Both the position numbers and the translations under genes were made by a program. This document shows, one piece after another, positions 1 through 11,143 of a DNA stretch of 64,000 nucleotides (position 1 is the stretch's first letter; every line of letters begins with the position of its first letter). The notes beneath the pieces are model-generated. The model was not told where the DNA came from, made no database searches, and saw only the letters and a list, made by a program, of their open reading frames with translations. Origin of the DNA: Blastobasis lacticolella (taxonomy: Eukaryota; Arthropoda; Insecta; Lepidoptera; Blastobasidae); assembly GCA_905147135.1 (NCBI GenBank), contig LR990059.1, forward strand, positions 12,361,001-12,425,000, written 5' to 3'.

Positions 1-95
1 TCGGCGAACGAGCGCGACGGCAAGGCGACCCCGCTCGCGGCGCGTGCCCCCAACGTCACGAATATCACGACCCGCCTGTCCGTGTCCAAGCCAGG
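1..95 (+). CDS. Possible 3' end of a coding exon, unidentified
   Basis: Frame 1 is open from base 1 to a stop near 208. The first 95 bases stand out: nearly every codon ends in G or C, unlike the AT-rich DNA that follows, and the same bias is seen in the myosin exon at the other end of the window. The translation contains two possible N-glycosylation sequons (NVT and NIT, in APNVTNITTRLSV). A possible donor GT lies at 96-97, just after CCAGG, and another at 100-101. I do not recognise the protein. The opposite strand is also open in places, so a minus-strand exon or a GC-rich 5' UTR is possible. Its frame does not join in phase to the exon at 63689 through these donors. Confidence 0.3.
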
Positions 96-1421
96 GTCCG
101 TGTCACATTTTATTACGGCAGGGAACCATCGCGGGAAACTCATTAATCGAAAGCTGAGGGAATACATTTTCATTTGTAGCGGGAAAGTACGGCTCCAACG
201 CCGCCGTTGAATGGCGTCTGTTGCGTCTAATTTGTTTACGAGTACGCGGACGGAACAAAGAGAGACTTATTGTTCTTCGTCGCTCGTCTTATTACATCTT
301 CTTTGGCTTAAATTTTGTTTTTCGAATCTAATTGGGCCGTATCATCGTTAATTAGTTTCAGTTCAAACATTTTCCAAGCGAGGCTCGTGATGTAGAAATG
401 ACACAGAATACCTACTAGCTTTACAAGACCAATCCGCGCTCCCGCAGCGAGACTATAATTTCATCTTATCTGTACCAAATAAAAGGACAGCTGTTCAGGC
501 ACGATGCTTTACGGAACAGGTGTGCACGCGCCTCTGATTCTTGTGCTTTTTTTGTCATACTTTTTTCTCCTCATACTTTTACCCACCTGTCTCGTTCCCT
601 CTTTAGTATAACGAGTATTTGAAATAGGCGGCAGAGCTTTTTTTTTATTCAAAACTAACAATAGGGGTCCCTCATTGAGGCGTGAATATGTTATTAAATG
701 GAAGTTACGTATAATAAATTTAGAACTATGAATTTGAGGTGTTAAATGTGGGCGTCGAGATCAACGTTATTGCTTTATTTAGTCCCATGTACGGTTCATT
801 CGCTATAAATACATTATTATTAATACATTAATTGCTTTTGCCACCTAAGCAACATGACACGTAGTCTGGTTAGTGTACTGACACGTAACTAGCCACTAGG
901 ATCAACATTCAAAGAAATTGCAGATATGAAGAAACGCCCATTCGCATAGCCGACTATTGCAGCAAGTTACGTGAAAGATCAAGTGTCACGTTGCTTCCAA
1001 ACCAAAGAGTTATAAAATAATGTATCCAGCAACCTGTCTCCCCTTTAACCGGACCATACAACAATCTTAAAAACCCCGAAAACGATGTCGATTACATGTC
1101 GATGCGATTAAGCGACGTCGTCAATCTCGCGCCCACGCCCACGGTCGACAGCTGACTCCCTTGGACCGGTCGCACAACACTTTTTGCACAAAAACAACAT
1201 AACTATACGATTTACAATTCACATGTGTCCCGATCGTGACCTTCGACGTTGCAACCTGCGGCGTCTGTAATAAAAGTGTTTACGGTTTTGAAGAAGCTTG
1301 CTTTGTGTGCTTAATGATATATGTTGATTTAGGATGTTCCTACTAGAGAAATCATTGCATCAACACAAACATAACTGAAAACTAAACTCTTTGGGCCGCC
1401 GAGCTTAGGAATAGCGCCAAT
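96..1421. other. Gene-free AT-rich stretch
   Basis: No supported gene or recognised repeat. Composition falls quickly from GC-rich to AT-rich after about base 210. Confidence 0.5.
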
Positions 1422-1500
1422 TTAACCGTCGCCTAAGTTTAGTGCAATTGGGCATTAAATTAGTAATTGCCATTTTCACCAAAACTTAGGAGTCGGTTAA
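1422..1500. repeat. Short palindromic element with TTAA at both ends
   Basis: About 23 bp at the left (TTAACCGTCGCCTAAGTTT...) reappear inverted at the right end, with a few mismatches, around a 30-bp centre. Both ends carry TTAA. This fits a tiny MITE, possibly of the piggyBac type, whose target is TTAA, but the family is not proven. Related CTCCTAAGTTTA motifs lie just outside, near 1410 and 1560. Confidence 0.4.
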
Positions 1501-2279
1501 GTTCTTTCTTATGTCTATTTGAACGTTGCTGTTTGACTAAAAACTTGTTAAGACGGAACTCCTAAGTTTACTGAAAACGTCCATAAGTAAATTATTTTAA
1601 AATCATGAATTAATTTTAGTTTCGATGATAGCTTGGCTTAAGACTTCACTATCATGGATTCGTATTTTCTCACGAATGTAGATTTTGTATTTGAATTAGG
1701 ATCCTTATCTTCGATTTATATTCTGGTGAAATCATATCAGTATATCAATTATATCTACCGAGTTTCGGATGCGGACGGTGATTATGCGAAATCACCATTT
1801 TAATACCTAGTTATCTGTCCGGGCGTATTCGGCAACATCTGTTGGCAAAGGAGGTGATTCGGATACGGCCCTTTCCTTTCTCGTTTTGGACATCAAAGAG
1901 ACGACGCAATGCTCGTCGTTGGGTTGTTAGTGAGTATTGCGTCTATCGTTGCCATGCTATGAGTGTTTTAGGGTATTTAATGTAATAAAAGTGAATGTGT
2001 AGGACTCATTTTAGATCTCTGGGTATTTTAACTGTCCCAAGTTTAGATTTTAATATTTTCGTAGTTATTTACTACACTTTCACTACACATATTATCGGGT
2101 TACCTCGGTTAGTATTGTTTTTACCTCGATATTTCGACACAGTTGCATGCGTCATGTCACTGGTGCCGCTGTTTGAAGTCGCTCCTAAGGACAGATGTAT
2201 CGGTCCATCCTCTACTAGTTGGTCGGTCGGTCAATACCAGCCGTAGTAACAAACCCGATAATATGTGTTTGTTAGTGTT
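1501..2279. other. Gene-free stretch
   Basis: AT-rich, no supported gene. A phrase near 2130 (cgatatttcgacacagtt) resembles part of the family at 2280 and 18262, so a decayed copy may be here. Confidence 0.4.
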
Positions 2280-2440
2280 TGTTATCTTAACGTAATGTTT
2301 TAAACTATCTCGGTTATTATTACACATTTTAAGGGTATGTTCCGGGTTTCCTACCGCGTACTTTTATTGACGAGTAGCCCGATATTTCAACAAAGGTACG
2401 CGGTAGGAAACCCGGAACATACCCTTAAAATTTGTTATCT
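2280..2440. repeat. Inverted copy pair of an interspersed repeat, strong hairpin
   Basis: Bases 2327-2361 and 2396-2430 are perfect 35-bp inverted arms around a 34-base loop. The core (CCGGGTTTCCTACCGCG) also occurs twice at 18339-18478. The flank 2298-2330 matches, inverted, the sequence after the second 18.4-kb copy, so this is a dispersed family present here head-to-head. No coding capacity is seen. The family is unnamed. Confidence 0.75.
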
Positions 2441-3367
2441 TAGTTTTGATAACACATTTGTTCGACAGAGGTATGTTTTTGAGTCTGATGCTGAAACGGT
2501 AGTCTACGAGACGGATGGATCTTAAGAGCATTATTGAACCAAAATTGAATGTGGTTAATCATTGTACACGATATCAGGCAGTTAATTTGATTAATCGGTT
2601 GCCATGTACCCTAAAAAATCACATCATCAAACCAAAAGCATATCTGTCGGAGAAGTGCTGCTAATTATTTTTAATCTAGATATAAACATAGATAGATAAA
2701 CACTTTATTGTTCATAAAAAATAACAGTATCAATCAGAAATTTTTAATTTAGGTTCTAAGCCTATCTATAATTATTTAATTATAATAATTTTGACATTTA
2801 ATGCAATTCTAGTTTTTATAATGTAATACTTATTTACTAGATACTATTTCGAACACAATGTATTTTGTTGTCCGAATAAATGAATTTAATTTAATTAGAA
2901 ATAATTGTGGATTATAAAGTTGTTATGCTTAAAGTTTAAAATTAAAGTTTTTGTTGTCCCCCAATACGTAATACTGGATAAATTCGTAAACATTGCTCAT
3001 GTACTAAGTCCCGATAGACTAATATTATGAAGATTATGAACCGTATTTTTTTCATACATATTAAATATTAGTTCAATTTTGTTATCATGTGCTTTGCTCC
3101 TGACTGCGTCAGTACCACGTAATAACCTTGTTTCATCATCAAATATCTATTCCTATCTAAAAGTGTTTTTCATAAATCGAAATCCAGTGTTCTTTGTTAT
3201 GTTAAAACCAATCACTTGACTGATGACGTCAATTCTAAATTCGAATCAAGCTTAAAGCTTTGGTTGGCGCTTTGTAAAGCAGGCTTTATTTGTATTGTTG
3301 GTATTCGTCGTTCAGTTTTGTCACATAGTGATTTGAACTTTCAATGTGTATTACAATTCGTCGTGAC
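2441..3367. other. Gene-free AT-rich stretch
   Basis: Very AT-rich, no open frame worth calling, no recognised repeat. Confidence 0.5.
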
Positions 3368-3657
3368 TACGAACACCCATCCTGAGTTATGTACATTAGT
3401 TGAATACTAACCTATGTTCTTACGGTAAGGGAAAACATCGTCATAAAACCTGCACATTCAGGCGACTGAATGTGTAACCATGATCCAATCTGGTCAGGTT
3501 CCCCCGGTAGCAGGGTCATGGAGGTCAGGTGGCAGTCGCTCCACTGTAATTACCTGATCTGCCAAATCCTGGATCATGGTCAAGGCGGTCCCCGGGCCCT
3601 CGTGCGCGAGAGCTCAACCGGGACATTTACGTCAAGACGATTTACGAACACCCATCC
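3368..3657 (+). mobile_element. 5'-truncated tRNA-type SINE (family A) with target-site duplication
   Basis: The body (3382-3643) matches the family A copies at 9156, 31932 and 54222 but lacks the tRNA-like head. It is bounded by a perfect 14-bp direct repeat, ACGAACACCCATCC, at 3368-3381 and 3644-3657. The lost 5' end, intact 3' end and duplication of this length are the signature of LINE-driven target-primed reverse transcription. Confidence 0.85.
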
Positions 3658-4190
3658 ATTACTAAATCCATGAAAACTATTAGTCACCCAACAGACCCAC
3701 AATTCTGGTTATTACAAAATTGAATTATGTCTGTAATAAATGTTAACATTTTCAGTTAAAATATTATACTGCGTTTGTCCAACGATGTTCAAACATAAAT
3801 ATATTTAACCTAAAAAGGAATTTTATCTCCCTATCCGGGAGCGTCCGCGGACAAAACGCGGATTACGGATGTTTGCCCCATTTCTTTGAAATGTTTAAAC
3901 AACCTCTGGCCAGCACTGCTACCGTCCGTTACAGGGCAGTGCAAAGAGAGTTTAATACTCCCAGTATGGTTTAGTTACCATCTTCAGACGCATGGACATT
4001 ATTGGACATGAATCAATCTACCATCAGCTTCTTTACCTTATGCCATTATCGCATTTTTTCATTATTCTTTGGTCTGATTTATTAAGAATATTTTTTGTAT
4101 TTAATTATGCTTACTTTGAGCATGAGGTTTTTAAGTTCCACAGCCTTACATATTATTGCTTCTGACGTTTTGGCATACGCACGGTTCCTT
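3658..4190. other. Gene-free stretch, possible decayed LINE 3' UTR
   Basis: The part from about 3830 to 4180 is less AT-rich than its neighbours and includes a short inverted pair (CACTGC...GCAGTG) near 3915-3960. It could be an untranslated LINE tail, but I found no second copy in the window. The rest is featureless. Confidence 0.25.
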
Positions 4191-4416
4191 AATAGTAAAT
4201 AAATAAATAAATATGCTTGGACAATTCACACAGCGACATCTAGCCCCAAAGTAAGCGAAGCTTCTGTTATGGATGCTAGACACTGATAAACTACGTACAT
4301 ACTTTGAAATACATACTTATTATATATAACACTCAGACCCGTAACATATTCCGGGATTCGAACCCGGAACCTCGGCAGACCGGCATGCTAACTACTGAAC
4401 CACTCAGGTCGCATGT
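4191..4416 (-). mobile_element. tRNA-derived SINE (family D), near full length
   Basis: Read on the minus strand it begins with a tRNA-like head containing a B-box (GGTTCGAATCCCGG, near 4355-4372). It runs through a body shared with 9538, 34290 and 35097 (landmark on plus: CACACAGCGACATCTAGCCC) and ends in an ATTT-rich tail, the AAATAAATAAATA run at 4197-4212. Confidence 0.8.
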
Positions 4417-5048
4417 CAACAGTTACTTAACGTAATAACTCTTCTATTCGTATAATCATGTCCCTACCCCAACTAAAGTTGAACAAATATTCCGTAATAT
4501 ATTCTCCGTCGTCGCTGTCAGTACTTACACTCACTGTAGGTATGATAAATGCGCCGCGAAGATCGCCAACCATTACGATTGTCACTGCGGCGTTCACAAG
4601 ATTAATGGTCACGATTTTGTTATCAAGGAACGGCCTGTGGTGACAGCTGCTTATCATGAGCTACTGGTACTGAGTACACAGGAGGTCTAAGAATGAGTAA
4701 AATAGGTAGAATAGTTCTTTACCTATTAAAGCAGATGAAGTTACGTACATGCGTACTCATGTCCGCACTCCATAGATTAGGTTAGATGCAATTATTAATC
4801 AATGAAAATTATATTATAGAACACAATTCATATAAAGCAATTCACAGAGATTTCGTCATAATTTTATAAATAATTTCATCATTAATAACAAATTGTCATA
4901 ATTTAAAGAAAAATAAAAACAAACAAGGAAAATAATTAATTATATCAATTGCATATTCGTAATAGAATCCCTATAGTAATTAAATATAAAGTGTCCAACA
5001 GAATCAATAACAAAAATATTGTAAATAAACATGTCAGTGGATATTGTT
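4417..5048. other. Gene-free stretch
   Basis: Two overlapping ORFs on opposite strands at 4427-4657 look like chance openings. There is nothing else. Confidence 0.4.
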
Positions 5049-5342
5049 TATTTTTATACCACAAAGGTGGCAAACAAACTTACCTTCCTGATGGTAAACA
5101 ATCACCGCAGCCTATGGACGTTTGCAATACCAGAGGCATCACCCACGCGCTGCCGACCCCGTAAAAACCTTTCACCCCTTTCATGAAGAACTCCAGGGAA
5201 AACCTCTCTAGATATTTCATTCCACAACCTTAGTGTGCGTGGGAGAAAGTTCCTTTGGAACCGCACAGTTCGCGACCAATTTGGCTCTAAGGTGTGAGGA
5301 TGGCCTGTCGGTGGCGAGCGGTGCAATGATAGAATGATAAAA
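5049..5342 (+). mobile_element. Interspersed repeat family C, near full length
   Basis: Landmarks (GATGGTAAACAATCACCGCAG; GCTGCCGACCCCGTAAAAAC) are shared with copies at 11027, 47381, 47955 and 58219. No protein is encoded, so it is a non-autonomous element, probably a SINE. The last 140 bases are not seen in the other, shorter copies. Confidence 0.7.
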
Positions 5343-5346
5343 ATAA

Positions 5347-5553
5347 TCTAATATATAAAATTCTCGTGTCACAGTTTTCGTTGCCATACTCCTCCGAAAC
5401 GGCTTGACCGATTTTGATGAAATTTTTTGTGCTTATCCGGTATCTATGAGAATCGGCCAACATCTATTTTTCATCTCCCTAAATGTTAGGGGTAGTCCAC
5501 CCCTAAATTTTATTTTATTTATATGGCAAAACAACGTTTGCCGGGTCAGCTAG
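5347..5553 (+). mobile_element. Short non-autonomous Helitron, complete ends
   Basis: It starts TCTAATATATAAAATTCTCG and ends in CTAG preceded by a GC-rich stretch (GCCGGGTCAG). The flanking bases are A on the left and T on the right, the A^T target expected of Helitrons, and there are no terminal inverted repeats or target duplication. It encodes nothing and depends on a Rep/helicase supplied elsewhere. Confidence 0.75.
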
Positions 5554-5554
5554 T

Positions 5555-6924
5555 AGTAAATATAGTTGTGAATTTAATATGGAATGTCAATTAAAACATA
5601 GGGTTAGGCAGAGACTATCGATTGCCACATGTTACGGTGAACATCTTCAGCTAAAGTTTACTTTTCGGTACAAATCAAAATTTCATGCACAGCTCATTTT
5701 CTTGGAATAACAAATTTTCTACATTTTAGCTTATCTGAGTTATATTAACTTTCAGTTTGACTCACCCATTCCGGTGAACTCTGTACATTAGCACAGCCTC
5801 ATTGTTCCCTGTAACGGGAATTATGAGTTGGCTAGACGAAGTATTGATAGCAGTCTGCTCAGTAGATATGTATTTTAACTATCTGCATTGTATAGTGGAC
5901 GTTCCTGATAAACTTAGTGACATCCGTTAGTGTATATGTTGGTGCGTATTACGCACGCAGTACATCAGATCCGTACCACATTATCTACTACGTTTCACGA
6001 GGCTCTGCACTGTGCTGAGGACAGGGGAAGATAGCGTGCCTTTGTCCGTGACAGGATTATGGAGAGAGAGATCACGACCCTCAGATATGAGGAATACGAA
6101 CGGAGGAGGGTGTATAGGAGTGCAGATTCGATGTATTCGAGTCTCAAATTCGAGTGATGGGATCGATATTAGATCAAATAGCAATGCTGTTAAGTACAGT
6201 AATAAAAATGAATGTGATCAATCGTCGTAAGCATTCGGTTACAGCCATCCTTGGTAGTATTATCAATACTTTCGAAGTACTTAGTGTACATACAGAAAGA
6301 AGCATCAGTTACTTTTATTATTGTCTTTTCATTTTGCTTTAATTTGTCTGACTGGAGTTCGTAACTGGCCGTCATATAGGAACACAAATATTTACTAATC
6401 CCTTCTAGGTATCTCTACAACATTATCAATTCAATACGTTTAAGCAAGATATTGATGTTGTACTATTTTGTTACCATTATTATCATAAACATTTCTTCCA
6501 TTCAACCCATTTGCGGTCACTCCCAGCAACCACGAACATGTCACTGCCGACGGCCGACACCTACTTTCATGTTGTTCTGTGGCCGACACACACAGTCACT
6601 ATTGACTCGAGCATATGACACGCCTCGGTGACACAGCGTGGGGACCACGGCAATGTCACGCCGATCCCACAGCGACGCCACCCATAAAAATTCTTCACAC
6701 CACGCAATGTAGCGCGCGCACGTTTGTTTACATTGCACAGCTGGCGCCTCTGTGCCCATGTTGTGGTCGTTTGCGCGGACAATGTTGATGTGATTATCGG
6801 TGTTAGGTTTTAAAAGCTTCAGTTGTAGTTGGAGCTCCTTTTACTTCGCATTTGCTGAAACAAAGCGTTGGAAGAGAATCAAGTTTTTTGTCTTTTAAGG
6901 ATAGCTCGTACGTAAGTATGTATG
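5555..6924. other. Gene-free stretch with a CpG-rich patch
   Basis: No supported gene. 6530-6790 is CpG-rich with several overlapping short ORFs and could be a promoter or enhancer, but no TATA box or start site can be argued. The small frame at 6059-6157 is discussed among the rejected items. Confidence 0.3.
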
Positions 6925-7172
6925 TATTGATCATCATCTTGCTAGGGGGCAATACCGGCTTCTGCACGTGCCAGGGTCCGCTTCTCCACTTAAGACGGTC
7001 TTCAACATCCTCTCGTCGTAATCGTCAGCCGTTGGCTCTCTCATCCGTCTTAGCGATGTCAATCACTTCTTAGATCTCTTTCGGCATATCTTAACTGATT
7101 ACGGCAGGTTCCATCACATATTTCTGACGTAACCCGGGCTTACGCAGCACGTGACCAAACCAGCGCAGGCGA
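6925..7172 (-). pseudogene. Decayed C-terminal end of a non-LTR retrotransposon ORF
   Basis: The minus strand translates as YRLRWFGHVLRKPG near 7172 and, after several stop codons, as EDVEDRLKWRSGP near 6980. RWFGHV...EDAxDRxKWR is the usual C-terminal landmark of one group of arthropod LINE polyproteins, downstream of the reverse transcriptase. Only the last 80 codons remain, with stops, so it is a dead, 5'-truncated copy. Confidence 0.7.
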
Positions 7173-9155
7173 TACGACAAAAAGTATAGATAGAATTCGT
7201 TTTGTTACTGTTTAAACCGTGGCTACCCTATTAATACACACGAAGCGTTGAAAACTACTTTTATGGGCTCTTAAATAGATAGTCCTATTCGGTTTTGCTT
7301 TCCGAATAACAAGTAAACAATTTACCCTCGAATCCACTCCAAAATCTCGTGAGTTCTCCGAACACTTGAGGTTAACTAATGTGCGACAGGTGCTCTTTAA
7401 GGCTGTTCAAACTGTCTTAAGATCTTAATCCTCAATCCCGAATTAGTTCAAAAAAAGCGACAAAACACCGAAAGCTTTTACTTTATGGCATATCTTGGCG
7501 CATTAAAGAGCAGTTACGGGCAAAAATAACTGCCGTTGTTTGTAATCTGCGTAAAAATCGAGTGTAAAGCTTTAAACGTCCCGGTATGGCGTTGGCTATG
7601 TCTTGTATCGTTGTGGGCCAAATTATGGCTAATAAAAGGCGGGTGAGGCCACGTGGCGCGATCGCTGACCCCGATTGGCCGAATCCGATCCCCTGGCGAG
7701 CCACGTGCGTTTGTTCAGATCGTGTTTGCGTAAAAAATAATTAAATGTACCTACCTCCATTCTAATAGTCATAACGAGCTTTGTGAATCGGATTGGAGTA
7801 TTTCATAGTTTCCTCCGGTTCACACACGTATTGGTTTGGAGGCGTAGGCGTAGGCTTCTCTTTGTTTTTCCTTTTTTTCCCAGAATTCTAGCTCTTATTT
7901 ATTTTGATTTTTACTAATTAATGAAGATGTTAAGGCATTAATTTTAGACACTAATTAATAAAGTCATTATTCAGGAACACAAAATAAAAATAAAAAATTA
8001 AATCTGTTAGTATTTGTGGTCACAGTGATCAAAAGTACTACAAAGGCTGTTAAATTTTAAAAAAATATTTAAATACTTTGTAAGTACTTAGGATTGATTT
8101 TTTATTTTATTTTTCTGATTACTGTCATTACTTGGCCTATTAATGGTTATTTCTGGGACACCCTGTATATAGAGGCTATAATAATGTTTTTCTAAAATGG
8201 TTGAGTATTTCCAGAAACTGCCACCTATTCGTAGGTTTTTGTTGATTGTAAGTATCAGCTGTTTTTTTCTCTCTATGGCCATCTATACTCCGTAGTATCG
8301 CTGTGTTTTGCAACGTAATTGTACCTATATTTTAATGTCGTAGTGTCTAATAATTATTTTTTGTACAATCCGTAAGTCATGCAAAAAGCGGTTTCGGCCG
8401 TTGTCGTTTATGGTGTTTTTGTTGTAGTACAAAATTACCAACTAAAGTTGTTAATAGATATAGAAGGGGCCCGTGGTAGGTGCAAAAGAAATGTGCCAAA
8501 ATGGTATCTTGTGTTGTTACCCCATCATCATCATCAGAATTTTGAGAGCCCCGCTCTTGTCATGTTGCGTACCCCTGGGGAATACTGTCATACCAAGATT
8601 GTACTATGCATGCACTGTTTAAAGATTCCAAACATCCATTCGATACGACAATCAATCTTCTATAATTTTCCTACAACCTACAAAGTATAAGTGATTCCCT
8701 AACAAATTAAAATCAACGTGACTTCAGTGCCCGACAGCCTACCAATAATTGCTTCGAAAGTCGAAGTAATCACCGAAAGCCATTCGATTTGGACCCCCTC
8801 GAGTCGAGGGGTCCTCAACCCTCCAAGTCCTGTGCAAACTGGATGGAGAGGCCGAGTACTTACGCTGCGTGCCAACAGTACCTTTTGTGGGCCAGCGGGG
8901 CTAGCAATGTTTGTTTGTGGACAATTCGTGAGGCCTTTCGATGTTGTCGCTTGTTTTGAAGCATTTTCGGTTTACTTTTACGATTATTGCTGGCTTGTTT
9001 TGTTTTGTTTTTCTTCTTATTTACGATGTTGATGCAGTCAGTTTTATAGCGTAGCGTTTTGTCTCTTCGGACCAATAATTTGTCTCTGTGTGAGCAATCA
9101 TCTCGATCAATCGCCCCATTGTATATCGAATAAAAAACACTTTCGTAAGAATTAA
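7173..9155. other. Gene-free stretch
   Basis: It contains a GC-rich patch (7620-7715) with two CACGTG E-boxes (7650-7655 and 7702-7707) and an ATTGGCC motif. A sequence at 8155-8176 resembles a mariner-type end (ctgggacaccctgta), and a 24-bp palindrome lies at 8791-8814. The ORFs at 8379-8690 and 8718-9032 have no recognisable features and look like chance. Confidence 0.35.
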
Positions 9156-9392
9156 AGCCGAGTGGTTACGCTATCCGATTCGTTAGCGAGAGGTACCGGG
9201 TTCGAATCCCACGGCGGTCACCATAACCCAATCTGGTCAGGTTCCCGTGGTAGGAGCGTCACGGGGGCCAGGTGGCAGTCGCTCCTCTGTAGTTACCTGA
9301 TCTGCCAAATTCTGGATCATGATTATGGCAGACTGTGAGCGACCTCGTGCGCGAGTGCATAACCGGGACATTAACGCCAAGATGATATGATA
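9156..9392 (+). mobile_element. tRNA-derived SINE (family A) with tRNA head
   Basis: The first 60 bases fold like a tRNA: an A-box-like stretch (AGCCGAGTGGTTACG), an anticodon-arm region and a clear B-box (GGTTCGAATCCC, about 9199-9210). The shared family body follows, and the 3' end is GCCAAGATGATATGAT. The tRNA part is a pol III promoter relic, not a working tRNA gene. Confidence 0.85.
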
Positions 9393-9537
9393 TACTCGTA
9401 TAATCCGCGTAAGCATCGTGCCCTCATAGTCACCGCTTAGCAAGCGAATAAAAAACGTGCAGTCTACGGCGGGCACGCGACGCCGTGACTATGCTGGCGC
9501 TGCGCGTTTGCTAACTGATAATATCAGCTCTTGTGTT

Positions 9538-9778
9538 TGAAATAAATAAGAAAATATGCTTTTCAATTCACACAGCACCATCTGCCAAAAAGTAAGCAAA
9601 GCTTGTGTTGTAGGTGCTAGATAACTGATAAACTACTTATATACTTTTAAAATCATACTTAATACTTAATAAGATACTAAATAATACTCGTATAACACCT
9701 AGACCCGTAACAGAAATTAAAATTCATCATTTAAATTTCTGCTCGGCGGGATCGAACCCGGGATGTGGGACAAACCGT
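9538..9778 (-). mobile_element. tRNA-derived SINE (family D)
   Basis: Same body as the copies at 4191 and 35097 (CACACAGCACCATCT, AGCAAAGCTTGTGTT). The minus-strand B-box is at about 9750-9765. Its tail of A and T lies at the left end. Confidence 0.75.
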
Positions 9779-9996
9779 CCAGAAATCGTGTACGAAGGCA
9801 CTTATAAATTTTTTTAATTTTAGATTAAGCATGATAAATACTTAAATTATAAAATTTACTACCATTTAAAAATTTAGTTCCTGTCTATTAATTTCACATA
9901 CTAAGTCTGAACTCTCTGATTGGGTACATTGTAACTTTTATCTACAGTTGCAACCAGAATCTGGTTTTACGATTTAAAGTTTTGTTATAACACAAC

Positions 9997-10174
9997 ATTA
10001 TGTTTCTTCGAAACACACAGCGTTGAGTGAAGAAGCTGTCTAAGATTTTACCTTAATAAACGATGCAAACATACCAATCAATCCGCATATTACCTCCTTA
10101 TTGCTCATTCCAGCAGCAGTGCGGCTTTACTACTTCCATTGAAGCGCGCTGAAACTTGTCATAACATGTTTACC
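9997..10174 (+). repeat. Left inverted terminal repeat of the DIRS-like element
   Basis: Bases 10010-10174 are the reverse complement of 14945-15109 (165 bp) with one difference I can find, near 10103. The outer 13 bases (9997-10009) are not matched in the right repeat but are matched in the internal region. Confidence 0.9.
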
Positions 10175-11026
10175 ACATAGCGTCTACAGATTTTGCCGGC
10201 AATGAATGCAAAATCTTATATTTGTTTGAAAAATAGGTTTTTGTTACTTATTTCGGTGCGAAATATGTATTAGTGGTGTTGTGTAATTTGGTAACTGTGT
10301 TTTTGATGTGTTTTTGTGCAATAAGCGTGTAAAATCGGTAAGTCGAGGCCGTAAATACTGATGCCGGGCGGGTGCTCCGGACGAAGCTGTGTTGCTGGGC
10401 ATCCCTCATCGTCTTTTAGCCAATGATGAGGCGGATGGTGGGATCTCAACATCCTCGGAGGATGAAGGTGTAGCTTCCGCGCACCACAGCGTCCGTGTAT
10501 ACTTGCCACCCGCGCATTGTCTTTCTAAATAACTAACAAGAAAGGTTAGTTACATACATCTTGCACAGTTACCTCTTATTTGTGAAATTTATCTGTGGTG
10601 TCTCGTAAATGCTTGAAGTAAATTATGGAAGTTATGCTTTTGTACTTATATTATTGTTACAAGGTAAAATAAAATATATGTACAAAATGTTACACAGAAG
10701 AGGACTTTTGACTCTTAGTCAGTGTAAAAGAAATAAAGTAAACTTTCCTGGAGCTAGTAGTAAATAACATGAGAGAGAACGACAGACAACTTCCTTGTAA
10801 ATTACATAGGATATTCTGAGATATTATATAACAGCTACGTAGGTAATATTAGTACAGAAATTGATAGAGAAGTAGTTGAACTGAAGACTAATAAGAAGGA
10901 TCGTAGATCCCTCCCCTACAACAATTTGGCTCACCGGCTTGGACGAGTCATCATCTTTCCCAGCTTATGCCAGGGTATGCTTGGAGCAGTGTTCATTATA
11001 AATCTACCATAAGGTTGAATACCTAA
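10175..11026. other. Left interior of the DIRS-like element, possible gag remnant
   Basis: 10360-10528 is a GC-rich island inside AT-rich DNA. One plus-strand frame is open for about 55 codons to a TAA at 10528 and contains an acidic, serine-rich run (ISTSSEDEG). A different frame starts with MPGGCSGRSCVAG and soon stops. In DIRS elements the gag gene lies at this place, so a frameshifted gag start is possible, but there is no motif to prove it. The rest is AT-rich. Confidence 0.25.
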
Positions 11027-11143
11027 AGCGACACCAGGATTTGTGCAATGTGATGCTTCTGGTGTTGTAAGTGTCCATGGATTGCTGTACCTGCTACCAT
11101 CAGGCTGTGAGCATGTTTGCCATTTTAGTGGTATAAAATAAAT
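11027..11143 (-). mobile_element. Degenerate family C-like repeat fragment
   Basis: The segment ends in CATTTTAGTGGTATAAAATAA, the same as the right ends of the family C copies at 47479 and 58380. The rest (GTCCATGGATTGCTG...CTACCATCAGGC) matches loosely. Confidence 0.5.

Noticed and set aside
5102..5326. Minus-strand ORF over repeat family C
   Set aside because: It lies entirely in a repeat whose other copies do not keep the frame.
6059..6157. Short frame MEREITTLRYEEYERRRVYR with an acceptor-like CAG before it
   Set aside because: It is only 32 codons with no convincing donor and no known domain; too weak to list as an exon.
8143..8180. Possible mariner end (ctgggacaccctgta)
   Set aside because: Only one terminus is seen; no partner end or TA duplication was found nearby.
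9156..9215. tRNA-like fold with good B-box
   Set aside because: The same head is attached to the family A SINE body here and at 21.9, 32.2 and 54.5 kb, so it is a SINE promoter and not a tRNA gene.
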